Below are positions 1 through 12,185 of a DNA stretch of 64,000 nucleotides, piece by piece. Every line of letters starts with the position of its first letter. Within the stretch, counting starts at the first letter, position 1. The DNA is taken from assembly GCA_964017235.1 (NCBI GenBank), contig OZ024930.1, positions 152,210,221 through 152,274,220 on the forward strand, read 5' to 3'. The notes below the pieces were generated by a model. It had not been told where the DNA came from. It did not search any database and saw only the letters and a program-made list of their open reading frames with translations. The stretch is from Sabellastarte sp. h YS-2021. Its lineage: Eukaryota; Annelida; Polychaeta; Sabellida; Sabellidae. The position numbers were made by a program, and so were the translations under genes.

Positions 1-64
1 GTGTAGTGGTTATCACATCTGCTTAACACGCAGAAGGTCATGAGTTTGATCCTCATCAAGATCT
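1..64 (+). tRNA. tRNA-Val (AAC), 5' part cut by window edge
   Basis: Bases 10-73 of a tRNA-Val are present; the first nine bases lie outside the window. The anticodon loop TTAACAC sits between TCTGC and GCAGA. The acceptor 3' strand reads CAAGATC, so it would form a G-U wobble at position 2-71 if the missing 5' strand matches the other copies. Confidence 0.85.
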
Positions 65-631
65 GTTGAGAATGTTTTTCTTGATAATTTTCTCTTGCAC
101 CTACTTTGAACTCATACTTAATGTACATTTAAGTGACATGTTTTGTTTATAATTTAGGTGAATCTTAATTGTTTCTGCATTCCCCACATTGATTAGATCT
201 GAGGCATGCATTTATTGTGTTAACATTTATGAAACAAAGGTCTTGGTAAAGCTGTTGTATATTAATGGCATGTCAGAATCTGTGTGATTGTTGAAGGAAA
301 CAATCAAATAATCTATAGATCTTGTTTGTCACAACATTGCAAATTACATCTCAAGAATACTTTGACAAATATTAAATCCTTACTGCTGCATTGTGAGAAT
401 GTTGATGGATAAATGATTACACATTATTTGCATGGTAAGGCTTTCTTATTGATTGTTTCATCTAAATACGTAAAAGTATCCAAAGAGAAATATTTTTGCC
501 ATGTCATTATGTTATATAGTTTTACAAAGGAAACAACCATGGGCAAATATTTGTTATATGTAATGATTTCCTTCAACATAATCAGATAAATGACATACAT
601 CAGGCAATAGTAATGTGTAAGGTTATGTGTG

Positions 632-704
632 GGTCTTGTGGTGTAGTGGTTATCACATCTGCTTTACACGCAGAAGGTCATGAGTTCAATCCTCATCAAG
701 ACCT
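632..704 (+). tRNA. tRNA-Val (TAC)
   Basis: The 73-nt cloverleaf is complete. Acceptor GGTCTTG pairs with CAAGACC, the D-arm has GTGTAGTGGTTATCAC, anticodon stem TCTGC/GCAGA holds loop TTTACAC (anticodon TAC), and T-stem ATGAG/CTCAT holds loop TTCAATC. There is no intron. A TTTT run about 15 bases downstream can serve as the pol III terminator. A and B box positions match the eukaryotic internal promoter. Confidence 0.93.
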
Positions 705-1667
705 GCTTAGAATCTGTATTTTGATAGTTATGTGTTAAATTATCAAAAACCTACTCAAAACACATCACTTAATTGACAGTTAAGTGGTATGGTTTGTTAG
801 CATGCTATATAGTTCATTCTTCTTTGACTCTGTTCACAACAGATCTTAGTTCCCAGACATGCCTATGTTGTGTTGACTTTTATCAGAGTTTTTTTAAAGC
901 CATTGAATGTTAATTCCATGTCTTAAGCTGGGTTTTTGTGGAAGGTAACAAGCAAAGAATCTATAGATCTTGTTAGAAAATTGCATATTATTTTCCAACA
1001 ATACTTAGATCAATAATAACTCAGTGTTGTTGCAATATGCAAAGGATGATGGCTAAAGTATTACAAATTATTTGCATAGTAAAGTTTATTGTGTGTTTCA
1101 ACAACATATGAAAGTGTATCCAAAGATTCAGCAGACTAGAAAAAAAGACAAATATGTTTTCTAGATCAGTATGTTGTGTATTTTTTCCAAAGGAAATGGA
1201 TCTATGTTAATAGTTTCAGTTAATTTTAATGATTTCATTTACAAAATAAGATAAATGAAGCACCGGCAAACATAATAGGAAACAAAGAATTGCACATGAA
1301 AAATTTCCTGAGGCAAAAGTAAATAGACAGCAACCACCAGAAGGACTACAACCTGACATCCCCACTTAAGGAGGTCAATGGCTTATCTGTTGCACCATGG
1401 TGGCTTTAATTTTTCCGTCAGCCATAATTTTATGTAAAATTTACTTTACTTGTTGCTTTCTTCTTCATCTGTTTGAATTAAAAATTTTCAGATAACCAGT
1501 TTACTTTAATTACTGCTGTTACAGCTGCCTTTCCTTAATCTTAAAGGTAATTGTAGAAAAGCAACTGGAAGAGGCAAGCCTTTGTGGGAAATTGTTAAGA
1601 TCATTTCATGTCAGTAGCATTATGCCAACAAGTGGCAAACTATTGAGGATATTTCAGTGTATATGCA

Positions 1668-1740
1668 GGTCTTGTGGTGTAGTGGTTATCACATCTGCTT
1701 AACACGCAGAAGGTCATGAGTTTGATCCTCATCAAGATCT
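1668..1740 (+). tRNA. tRNA-Val (AAC)
   Basis: The 73-nt cloverleaf has anticodon loop TTAACAC and T-loop TTTGATC, so position 56 is T instead of the nearly universal C. The acceptor 3' strand is CAAGATC (one G-U pair), a variant shared only with the copy at the window start. A TTTTT run at 1751-1755 is a good terminator. Confidence 0.9.
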
Positions 1741-2307
1741 GTTGAGAATGTTTTTCTTGATAATTTTCTCTTGCACCTACTTTGAACTCATACTTAATGT
1801 ACATTTAAGTGACATGTTTTGTTTATAATTTAGGTGAATCTTAATTGTTTCTGCATTCCCCACATTGATTAGATCTGAGGCATGCATTTATTGTGTTAAC
1901 ATTTATGAAACAAAGGTCTTGGTAAAGCTGTTGTATATTAATGGCATGTCAGAATCTGTGTGATTGTTGAAGGAAACAATCAAATAATCTATAGATCTTG
2001 TTTGTCACAACATTGCAAATTACATCTCAAGAATACTTTGACAAATATTAAATCCTTACTGCTGCATTGTGAGAATGTTGATGGATAAATGATTACACAT
2101 TATTTGCATGGTAAGGCTTTCTTATTGATTGTTTCATCTAAATACGTAAAAGTATCCAAAGAGAAATATTTTTGCCATGTCATTATGTTATATAGTTTTA
2201 CAAAGGAAACAACCATGGGCAAATATTTGTTATATGTAATGATTTCCTTCAACATAATCAGATAAATGACATACATCAGGCAATAGTAATGTGTAAGGTT
2301 ATGTGTG

Positions 2308-2380
2308 GGTCTTGTGGTGTAGTGGTTATCACATCTGCTTTACACGCAGAAGGTCATGAGTTCAATCCTCATCAAGACCT
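2308..2380 (+). tRNA. tRNA-Val (TAC)
   Basis: Complete cloverleaf identical to the copy at 632: loop TTTACAC, T-loop TTCAATC, acceptor fully paired. A TTTT run lies at 2395-2398. Confidence 0.93.
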
Positions 2381-3344
2381 GCTTAGAATCTGTATTTTGA
2401 TAGTTATGTGTTAAATTATCAAAAACCTACTCAAAACACATCACTTAATTGACAGTTAAGTGGTATGGTTTGTTAGCATGCTATATAGTTCATTCTTCTT
2501 TGACTCTGTTCACAACAGATCTTAGTTCCCAGACATGCCTATGTTGTGTTGACTTTTATCAGAGTTTTTTTAAAGCCATTGAATGTTAATTCCATGTCTT
2601 AAGCTGGGTTTTTGTGGAAGGTAACAAGCAAAGAATCTATAGATCTTGTTAGAAAATTGCATATTATTTTCCAACAATACTTAGATCAATAATAACTCAG
2701 TGTTGTTGCAATATGCAAAGGATGATGGCTAAAGTATTACAAATTATTTGCATAGTAAAGTTTATTGTGTGTTTCAACAACATATGAAAGTGTATCCAAA
2801 GATTCAGCAGACTAGAAAAAAAGACAAATATGTTTTCTAGATCAGTATGTTGTGTATTTTTTCCAAAGGAAATGGATCTATGTTAATAGTTTCAGTTAAT
2901 TTTAATGATTTCATTTACAAAATAAGATAAATGAAGCACCGGCAAACATAATAGGAAACAAAGAATTGCACATGAAAAATTTCCTGAGGCAAAAGTAAAT
3001 AGACAGCAACCACCAGAAGGACTACAACCTGACATCCCCACTTAAGGAGGTCAATGGCTTATCTGTTGCACCATGGTGGCTTTAATTTTTCCGTCAGCCA
3101 TAATTTTATGTAAAATTTACTTTACTTGTTGCCTTCTTCTTCATCTGTTTGAATTAAAAATTTTCAGATAACCAGTTTACTTTAATTACTGCTGTTACAG
3201 CTGCCTTTCCTTAATCTTAAAGGTAATTGTAGAAAAGCAACTGGAAGAGGCAAGTCTTTGTGGGAAATTGTTTAAGATCATTTCATGTCAGTAGCATTAT
3301 GCCAACAAGTGGCAAACTATTGAGGATATTTCAGTGTATATGCA

Positions 3345-3417
3345 GGTCTTGTGGTGTAGTGGTTATCACATCTGCTTAACACGCAGAAGGTCATGAGTTT
3401 GATCCTCATCAAGACCT
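3345..3417 (+). tRNA. tRNA-Val (AAC)
   Basis: Complete cloverleaf with loop TTAACAC and acceptor GGTCTTG/CAAGACC fully paired, unlike the two AAC copies to its left. T-loop TTTGATC (C56 to T). A TTTTT terminator follows 11 bases downstream. Confidence 0.92.
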
Positions 3418-3984
3418 GTTGAGAATGTTTTTCTTGATAATTTTCTCTTGCACCTACTTTGAACTCATACTTAATGTACATTTAAGTGACATGTTTTGTT
3501 TATAATTTAGGTGAATCTTAATTGTTTCTGCATTCCCCACATTGATTAGATCTGAGGCATGCATTTATTGTGTTAACATTTATGGAACAAAGGTCTTGGT
3601 AAAGCTGTTGTAGATTAATGGCATGTCAGAATCTGTGTGATTGTTGAAGGAAACAATCAAATAATCTATAGATCTTGTTTGTCACAACATTGCAAATTAC
3701 ATCTCAAGAATACTTTGACAAATATTAAATCCTTACTGCTGCATTGTGAGAATGTTGATGGATAAATGATTACACATTATTTGCATGGTAAGGCTTTCTT
3801 ATTGATTGTTTCATCTAAATACGTAAAAGTATCCAAAGAGAAATATTTTTGCCATGTCATTATGTTATATAGTTTTACAAAGGAAACAACCATGGGCAAA
3901 TATTTGTTATATGTAATGATTTCCTTCAACATAATCAGATAAATGACATACATCAGGCAATAGTAATGTGTAAGGTTATGTGTG

Positions 3985-4057
3985 GGTCTTGTGGTGTAGT
4001 GGTTATCACATCTGCTTTACACGCAGAAGGTCATGAGTTCAATCCTCATCAAGACCT
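3985..4057 (+). tRNA. tRNA-Val (TAC)
   Basis: Complete cloverleaf, loop TTTACAC, T-loop TTCAATC, acceptor fully paired; same downstream TTTT as its sister copies. Confidence 0.93.
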
Positions 4058-5020
4058 GCTTAGAATCTGTATTTTGATAGTTATGTGTTAAATTATCAAA
4101 AACCTACTCAAAACACATCACTTAATTGACAGTTAAGTGGTATGGTTTGTTAGCATGCTATATAGTTCATTCTTCTTTGACTCTGTTCACAACAGATCTT
4201 AGTTCCCAGACATGCCTATGTTGTGTTGACTTTAATCAGAGTTTTTTAAAGCCATTGAATGTTAATTCCATGTCTTAAGCTGGGTTTTTGTGGAAGGTAA
4301 CAAGCAAAGAATCTATAGATCTTGTTAGAAAATTGCATATTATTTTCCAACAATACTTAGATCAATAATAACTCAGTGTTGTTGCAATATGCAAAGGATG
4401 ATGGCTAAAGTATTACAAATTATTTGCATAGTAAAGTTTATTGTGTGTTTCAACAACATATGAAAGTGTATCCAAAGATTCAGCAGACTAGAAAAAAAGA
4501 CAAATATGTTTTCTAGATCAGTATGTTGTGTATTTTTTCCAAAGGAAATGGATCTATGTTAATAGTTTCAGTTAATTTTAATGATTTCATTTACAAAATA
4601 AGATAAATGAAGCACCGGCAAACATAATAGGAAACAAAGAATTGCACATGAAAAATTTCCTGAGGCAAAAGTAAATAGACAGCAACCACCAGAAGGACTA
4701 CAACCTGACATCCCCACTTAAGGAGGTCAATGGCTTATCTGTTGCACCATGGTGGCTTTAATTTTTCCGTCAGCCATAATTTTATGTAAAATGTACTTTA
4801 CTTGTTGCTTTCTTCTTCATCTGTTTGAATTAAAAATTTTCAGATAACCAGTTTACTTTAATTACTGCTGTTACAGCTGCCTTTCCTTAATCTTAAAGGT
4901 AATTGTAGAAAAGCAACTGGAAGAGGCAAGTCTTTGTGGGAAATTGTTTAAGATCATTTCATGTCAGTAGCATTATGCCAACAAGTGGCAAACTATTGAG
5001 GATATTTCAGTGTATATGCA

Positions 5021-5093
5021 GGTCTTGTGGTGTAGTGGTTATCACATCTGCTTAACACGCAGAAGGTCATGAGTTTGATCCTCATCAAGACCT
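5021..5093 (+). tRNA. tRNA-Val (AAC)
   Basis: Complete cloverleaf, loop TTAACAC, acceptor fully paired, T-loop TTTGATC (C56 to T), TTTTT terminator downstream. Confidence 0.92.
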
Positions 5094-5660
5094 GTTGAGA
5101 ATGTTTTTCTTGATAATTTTCTCTTGCACCTACTTTGAACTCATACTTAATGTACATTTAAGTGACATGTTTTGTTTATAATTTAGGTGAATCTTAATTG
5201 TTTCTGCATTCCCCACATTGATTAGATCTGAGGCATGCATTTATTGTGTTAACATTTATGAAACAAAGGTCTTGGTAAAGCTGTTGTAGATTAATGGCAT
5301 GTCAGAATCTGTGTGATTGTTGAAGGAAACAATCAAATAATCTATAGATCTTGTTTGTCACAACATTGCAAATTACATCTCAAGAATACTTTGACAAATA
5401 TTAAATCCTTACTGCTGCATTGTGAGAATGTTGATGGATAAATGATTACACATTATTTACATGGTAAGGCTTTCTTATTGATTGTTTCATCTAAATACGT
5501 AAAAGTATCCAAAGAGAAATATTTTTGCCATGTCATTATGTTATATAGTTTTACAAAGGAAACAACCATGGGCAAATATTTGTTATATGTAATGATTTCC
5601 TTCAACATAATCAGATAAATGACATACATCAGGCAATAGTAATGTGTAAGGTTATGTGTG

Positions 5661-5733
5661 GGTCTTGTGGTGTAGTGGTTATCACATCTGCTTTACACGC
5701 AGAAGGTCATGAGTTCAATCCTCATCAAGACCT
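5661..5733 (+). tRNA. tRNA-Val (TAC)
   Basis: Complete cloverleaf, loop TTTACAC, T-loop TTCAATC, acceptor fully paired. Confidence 0.93.
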
Positions 5734-6696
5734 GCTTAGAATCTGTATTTTGATAGTTATGTGTTAAATTATCAAAAACCTACTCAAAACACATCACTTA
5801 ATTGACAGTTAAGTGGTATGGTTTGTTAGCATGCTATATAGTTCATTCTTCTTTGACTCTGTTCACAACAGATCTTAGTTCCCAGACATGCCTATGTTGT
5901 GTTGACTTTAATCAGAGTTTTTTAAAGCCATTGAATGTTAATTCCATGTCTTAAGCTGGGTTTTTGTGGAAGGTAACAAGCAAAGAATCTATAGATCTTG
6001 TTAGAAAATTGCATATTATTTTCCAACAATACTTAGATCAATAATAACTCAGTGTTGTTGCAATATGCAAAGGATGATGGCTAAAGTATTACAAATTATT
6101 TGCATAGTAAAGTTTATTGTGTGTTTCAACAACATATGAAAGTGTATCCAAAGATTCAGCAGACTAGAAAAAAAGACAAATATGTTTTCTAGATCAGTAT
6201 GTTGTGTATTTTTTCCAAAGGAAATGGATCTATGTTAATAGTTTCAGTTAATTTTAATGATTTCATTTACAAAATAAGATAAATGAAGCACCGGCAAACA
6301 TAATAGGAAACAAAGAATTGCACATGAAAAATTTCCTGAGGCAAAAGTAAATAGACAGCAACCACCAGAAGGACTACAACCTGACATCCCCACTTAAGGA
6401 GGTCAATGGCTTATCTGTTGCACCATGGTGGCTTTAATTTTTCCGTCAGCCATAATTTTATGTAAAATGTACTTTACTTGTTGCTTTCTTCTTCATCTGT
6501 TTGAATTAAAAATTTTCAGATAACCAGTTTACTTTAATTACTGCTGTTACAGCTGCCTTTCCTTAATCTTAAAGGTAATTGTAGAAAAGCAACTGGAAGA
6601 GGCAAGTCTTTGTGGGAAATTGTTTAAGATCATTTCATGTCAGTAGCATTATGCCAACAAGTGGCAAACTATTGAGGATATTTCAGTGTATATGCA

Positions 6697-6769
6697 GGTC
6701 TTGTGGTGTAGTGGTTATCACATCTGCTTAACACGCAGAAGGTCATGAGTTTGATCCTCATCAAGACCT
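6697..6769 (+). tRNA. tRNA-Val (AAC)
   Basis: Complete cloverleaf, loop TTAACAC, acceptor fully paired, T-loop TTTGATC (C56 to T), TTTTT terminator downstream. Confidence 0.92.
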
Positions 6770-7335
6770 GTTGAGAATGTTTTTCTTGATAATTTTCTCT
6801 TGCACCTACTTTGAACTCATACTTAATGTACATTTAAGTGACATGTTTTGTTTATAATTTAGGTGAATCTTAATTGTTTCTGCATTCCCCACATTGATTA
6901 GATCTGAGGCATGCACTTATTGTGTTAACATTTATGAAACAAAGGTCTTGGTAAAGCTGTTGTAGATTAATGGCATGTCAGAATCTGTGTGATTGTTGAA
7001 GGAAACAATCAAATAATCTATAGATCTTGTTTGTCACAACATTGCAAATTACATCTCAAGAATACTTTGACAAATATTAAATCCTTACTGCTGCATTGTG
7101 AGAATGTTGATGGATAAATGATTACACATTATTTGCATGGTAAGGCTTTCTTATTGATTGTTTCATCTAAATACGTAAAGTATCCAAAGAGAAATATTTT
7201 TGCCATGTCATTATGTTATATAGTTTTACAAAGGAAACAACCATGGGCAAATATTTGTTATATGTAATGATTTCCTTCAACATAATCAGATAAATGACAT
7301 ACATCAGGCAATAGTAATGTGTAAGGTTATGTGTG

Positions 7336-7408
7336 GGTCTTGTGGTGTAGTGGTTATCACATCTGCTTTACACGCAGAAGGTCATGAGTTCAATCCTCAT
7401 CAAGACCT
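7336..7408 (+). tRNA. tRNA-Val (TAC)
   Basis: Complete cloverleaf, loop TTTACAC, T-loop TTCAATC, acceptor fully paired. Confidence 0.93.
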
Positions 7409-8371
7409 GCTTAGAATCTGTATTTTGATAGTTATGTGTTAAATTATCAAAAACCTACTCAAAACACATCACTTAATTGACAGTTAAGTGGTATGGTTTG
7501 TTAGCATGCTATATAGTTCATTCTTCTTTGACTCTGTTCACAACAGATCTTAGTTCCCAGACATGCCTATGTTGTGTTGACTTTAATCAGAGTTTTTTAA
7601 AGCCATTGAATGTTAATTCCATGTCTTAAGCTGGGTTTTTGTGGAAGGTAACAAGCAAAGAATCTATAGATCTTGTTAGAAAATTGCATATTATTTTCCA
7701 ACAATACTTAGATCAATAATAACTCAGTGTTGTTGCAATATGCAAAGGATGATGGCTAAAGTATTACAAATTATTTGCATAGTAAAGTTTATTGTGTGTT
7801 TCAACAACATATGAAAGTGTATCCAAAGATTCAGCAGACTAGAAAAAAAGACAAATATGTTTTCTAGATCAGTATGTTGTGTATTTTTTCCAAAGGAAAT
7901 GGATCTATGTTAATAGTTTCAGTTAATTTTAATGATTTCATTTACAAAATAAGATAAATGAAGCACCGGCAAACATAATAGGAAACAAAGAATTGCACAT
8001 GAAAAATTTCCTGAGGCAAAAGTAAATAGACAGCAACCACCAGAAGGACTACAACCTGACATCCCCACTTAAGGAGGTCAATGGCTTATCTGTTGCACCA
8101 TGGTGGCTTTAATTTTTCCGTCAGCCATAATTTTATGTAAAATGTACTTTACTTGTTGCTTTCTTCTTCATCTGTTTGAATTAAAAATTTTCAGATAACC
8201 AGTTTACTTTAATTACTGCTGTTACAGCTGCCTTTCCTTAATCTTAAAGGTAATTGTAGAAAAGCAACTGGAAGAGGCAAGTCTTTGTGGGAAATTGTTT
8301 AAGATCATTTCATGTCAGTAGCATTATGCCAACAAGTGGCAAACTATTGAGGATATTTCAGTGTATATGCA

Positions 8372-8444
8372 GGTCTTGTGGTGTAGTGGTTATCACATCT
8401 GCTTAACACGCAGAAGGTCATGAGTTTGATCCTCATCAAGACCT
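8372..8444 (+). tRNA. tRNA-Val (AAC)
   Basis: Complete cloverleaf, loop TTAACAC, acceptor fully paired, T-loop TTTGATC (C56 to T), TTTTT terminator downstream. Confidence 0.92.
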
Positions 8445-9010
8445 GTTGAGAATGTTTTTCTTGATAATTTTCTCTTGCACCTACTTTGAACTCATACTTA
8501 ATGTACATTTAAGTGACATGTTTTGTTTATAATTTAGGTGAATCTTAATTGTTTCTGCATTCCCCACATTGATTAGATCTGAGGCATGCACTTATTGTGT
8601 TAACATTTATGAAACAAAGGTCTTGGTAAAGCTGTTGTAGATTAATGGCATGTCAGAATCTGTGTGATTGTTGAAGGAAACAATCAAATAATCTATAGAT
8701 CTTGTTTGTCACAACATTGCAAATTACATCTCAAGAATACTTTGACAAATATTAAATCCTTACTGCTGCATTGTGAGAATGTTGATGGATAAATGATTAC
8801 ACATTATTTGCATGGTAAGGCTTTCTTATTGATTGTTTCATCTAAATACGTAAAGTATCCAAAGAGAAATATTTTTGCCATGTCATTATGTTATATAGTT
8901 TTACAAAGGAAACAACCATGGGCAAATATTTGTTATATGTAATGATTTCCTTCAACATAATCAGATAAATGACATACATCAGGCAATAGTAATGTGTAAG
9001 GTTATGTGTG

Positions 9011-9083
9011 GGTCTTGTGGTGTAGTGGTTATCACATCTGCTTTACACGCAGAAGGTCATGAGTTCGATCCTCATCAAGACCT
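9011..9083 (+). tRNA. tRNA-Val (TAC)
   Basis: Complete cloverleaf with loop TTTACAC. The T-loop here is TTCGATC, the textbook B-box core, instead of TTCAATC. Only this copy and the next TAC copy (10686) have it. Confidence 0.94.
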
Positions 9084-10046
9084 GCTTAGAATCTGTATTT
9101 TGATAGTTATGTGTTAAATTATCAAAAACCTACTCAAAACACATCACTTAATTGACAGTTAAGTGGTATGGTTTGTTAGCATGCTATATAGTTCATTCTT
9201 CTTTGACTCTGTTCACAACAGATCTTAGTTCCCAGACATGCCTATGTTGTGTTGACTTTTATCAGAGTTTTTTAAAGCCATTGAATGTTAATTCCATGTC
9301 TTAAGCTGGGTTTTTGTGGAAGGTAACAAGCAAAGAATCTATAGATCTTGTTAGAAAATTGCATATTATTTTCCAACAATACTTAGATCAATAATAACTC
9401 AGTGTTGTTGCAATATGCAAAGGATGATGGCTAAAGTATTACAAATTATTTGCATAGTAAAGTTTATTGTGTGTTTCAACAACATATGAAAGTGTATCCA
9501 AAGATTCAGCAGACTAGAAAAAAAGACAAATATGTTTTCTAGATCAGTATGTTGTGTATTTTTTCCAAAGGAAATGGATCTATGTTAATAGTTTCAGTTA
9601 ATTTTAATGATTTCATTTACAAAATAAGATAAATGAAGCACCAGCAAACATAATAGGAAACAAAGAATTGCACATGAAAAATTTCCTGAGGCAAAAGTAA
9701 ATAGACAGCAATCACCAGAAGGACTACAACCTGACATCCCCACTTAAGGAGGTCAATGGCTTATCTGTTGCACCATGGTGGCTTTAATTTTTCCGTCAGC
9801 CATAATTTTATGTAAAATTTACTTTACTTGTTGCTTTCTTCTTCATCTGTTTGAATTAAAAATTTTCAGATAACCAGTTTACTTTAATTACTGCTGTTAC
9901 AGCTGCCTTTCCTTAATCTTAAAGGTAATTGTAGAAAAGCAACTGGAAGAGGCAAGTCTTTGTGGGAAATTGTTTAAGATCATTTCATGTCAGTAGCATT
10001 ATGCCAACAAGTGGCAAACTATTGAGGATATTTCAGTGTATATGCA

Positions 10047-10119
10047 GGTCTTGTGGTGTAGTGGTTATCACATCTGCTTAACACGCAGAAGGTCATGAGT
10101 TTGATCCTCATCAAGACCT
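10047..10119 (+). tRNA. tRNA-Val (AAC)
   Basis: Complete cloverleaf, loop TTAACAC, acceptor fully paired, T-loop TTTGATC (C56 to T), TTTTT terminator downstream. Confidence 0.92.
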
Positions 10120-10685
10120 GTTGAGAATGTTTTTCTTGATAATTTTCTCTTGCACCTACTTTGAACTCATACTTAATGTACATTTAAGTGACATGTTTTG
10201 TTTATAATTTAGGTGAATCTTAATTGTTTCTGCATTCCCCACATTGATTAGATCTGAGGCATGCACTTATTGTGTTAACATTTATGAAACAAAGGTCTTG
10301 GTAAAGCTGTTGTAGATTAATGGCATGTCAGAATCTGTGTGATTGTTGAAGGAAACAATCAAATAATCTATAGATCTTGTTTGTCACAACATTGCAAATT
10401 ACATCTCAAGAATACTTTGACAAATATTAAATCCTTACTGCTGCATTGTGAGAATGTTGATGGATAAATGATTACACATTATTTGCATGGTAAGGCTTTC
10501 TTATTGATTGTTTCATCTAAATACGTAAAGTATCCAAAGAGAAATATTTTTGCCATGTCATTATGTTATATAGTTTTACAAAGGAAACAACCATGGGCAA
10601 ATATTTGTTATATGTAATGATTTCCTTCAACATAATCAGATAAATGACATACATCAGGCAATAGTAATGTGTAAGGTTATGTGTG

Positions 10686-10758
10686 GGTCTTGTGGTGTAG
10701 TGGTTATCACATCTGCTTTACACGCAGAAGGTCATGAGTTCGATCCTCATCAAGACCT
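10686..10758 (+). tRNA. tRNA-Val (TAC)
   Basis: Complete cloverleaf, loop TTTACAC, T-loop TTCGATC (canonical B box, shared with the copy at 9011). Confidence 0.94.
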
Positions 10759-11721
10759 GCTTAGAATCTGTATTTTGATAGTTATGTGTTAAATTATCAA
10801 AAACCTACTCAAAACACATCACTTAATTGACAGTTAAGTGGTATGGTTTGTTAGCATGCTATATAGTTCATTCTTCTTTGACTCTGTTCACAACAGATCT
10901 TAGTTCCCAGACATGCCTATGTTGTGTTGACTTTTATCAGAGTTTTTTAAAGCCATTGAATGTTAATTCCATGTCTTAAGCTGGGTTTTTGTGGAAGGTA
11001 ACAAGCAAAGAATCTATAGATCTTGTTAGAAAATTGCATATTATTTTCCAACAATACTTAGATCAATAATAACTCAGTGTTGTTGCAATATGCAAAGGAT
11101 GATGGCTAAAGTATTACAAATTATTTGCATAGTAAAGTTTATTGTGTGTTTCAACAACATATGAAAGTGTATCCAAAGATTCAGCAGACTAGAAAAAAAG
11201 ACAAATATGTTTTCTAGATCAGTATGTTGTGTATTTTTTCCAAAGGAAATGGATCTATGTTAATAGTTTCAGTTAATTTTAATGATTTCATTTACAAAAT
11301 AAGATAAATGAAGCACCAGCAAACATAATAGGAAACAAAGAATTGCACATGAAAAATTTCCTGAGGCAAAAGTAAATAGACAGCAATCACCAGAAGGACT
11401 ACAACCTGACATCCCCACTTAAGGAGGTCAATGGCTTATCTGTTGCACCATGGTGGCTTTAATTTTTCCGTCAGCCATAATTTTATGTAAAATTTACTTT
11501 ACTTGTTGCTTTCTTCTTCATCTGTTTGAATTAAAAATTTTCAGATAACCAGTTTACTTTAATTACTGCTGTTACAGCTGCCTTTCCTTAATCTTAAAGG
11601 TAATTGTAGAAAAGCAACTGGAAGAGGCAAGTCTTTGTGGGAAATTGTTTAAGATCATTTCATGTCAGTAGCATTATGCCAACAAGTGGCAAACTATTGA
11701 GGATATTTCAGTGTATATGCA

Positions 11722-11794
11722 GGTCTTGTGGTGTAGTGGTTATCACATCTGCTTAACACGCAGAAGGTCATGAGTTTGATCCTCATCAAGACCT
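11722..11794 (+). tRNA. tRNA-Val (AAC), last well-preserved copy
   Basis: Complete cloverleaf, loop TTAACAC, acceptor fully paired, T-loop TTTGATC (C56 to T), TTTTT terminator downstream. The unit that begins here is broken 390 bp later by the insertion at 12186. Confidence 0.92.
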
Positions 11795-12185
11795 GTTGAG
11801 AATGTTTTTCTTGATAATTTTCTCTTGCACCTACTTTGAACTCATACTTAATGTACATTTAAGTGACATGTTTTGTTTATAATTTAGGTGAATCTTAATT
11901 GTTTCTGCATTCCCCACATTGATTAGATCTGAGGCATGCATTTATTGTGTTAACATTTATGAAACAAAGGTCTTGGTAAAGCTGTTGTAGATTAATGGCA
12001 TGTCAGAATCTGTGTGATTGTTGAAGGAAACAATCAAATAATCTATAGATCTTGTTTGTCACAACATTGCAAATTACATCTCAAGAATACTTTGACAAAT
12101 ATTAAATCATTATTGCTGCATTGTGAGAATGTTGATGGATAAATGATTACACATTATTTGCAAGGTAAGGCTTTCTTATTGATTG

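Larger units (their letters stand above)
1..12185 (+). repeat. tandem array of 1.68-kb units, each with two tRNA-Val genes
   Basis: Direct repeats of 1,675-1,677 bp follow one another with no gaps. AAC tRNA starts lie at 1668, 3345, 5021, 6697, 8372, 10047 and 11722; TAC tRNA starts lie at 632, 2308, 3985, 5661, 7336, 9011 and 10686. Within a unit the AAC-to-TAC distance is 640 bp and the TAC-to-next-AAC distance about 1,037 bp. The non-tRNA parts are as well conserved as the tRNA parts: most differences are single bases, and several are shared only by adjacent units. No protein frame longer than about 60 codons exists in the unit. The window starts inside a tRNA, so the array continues to the left. 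A pol III locus kept uniform by unequal exchange or gene conversion is the simplest reading. Confidence 0.95.

Noticed and set aside
1-12185. Possibility that the array is a CRISPR-like or rDNA array
   Set aside because: Repeats are 1.68 kb with almost identical spacers, contain clear tRNA cloverleafs, and no rRNA or cas-like sequence is present.
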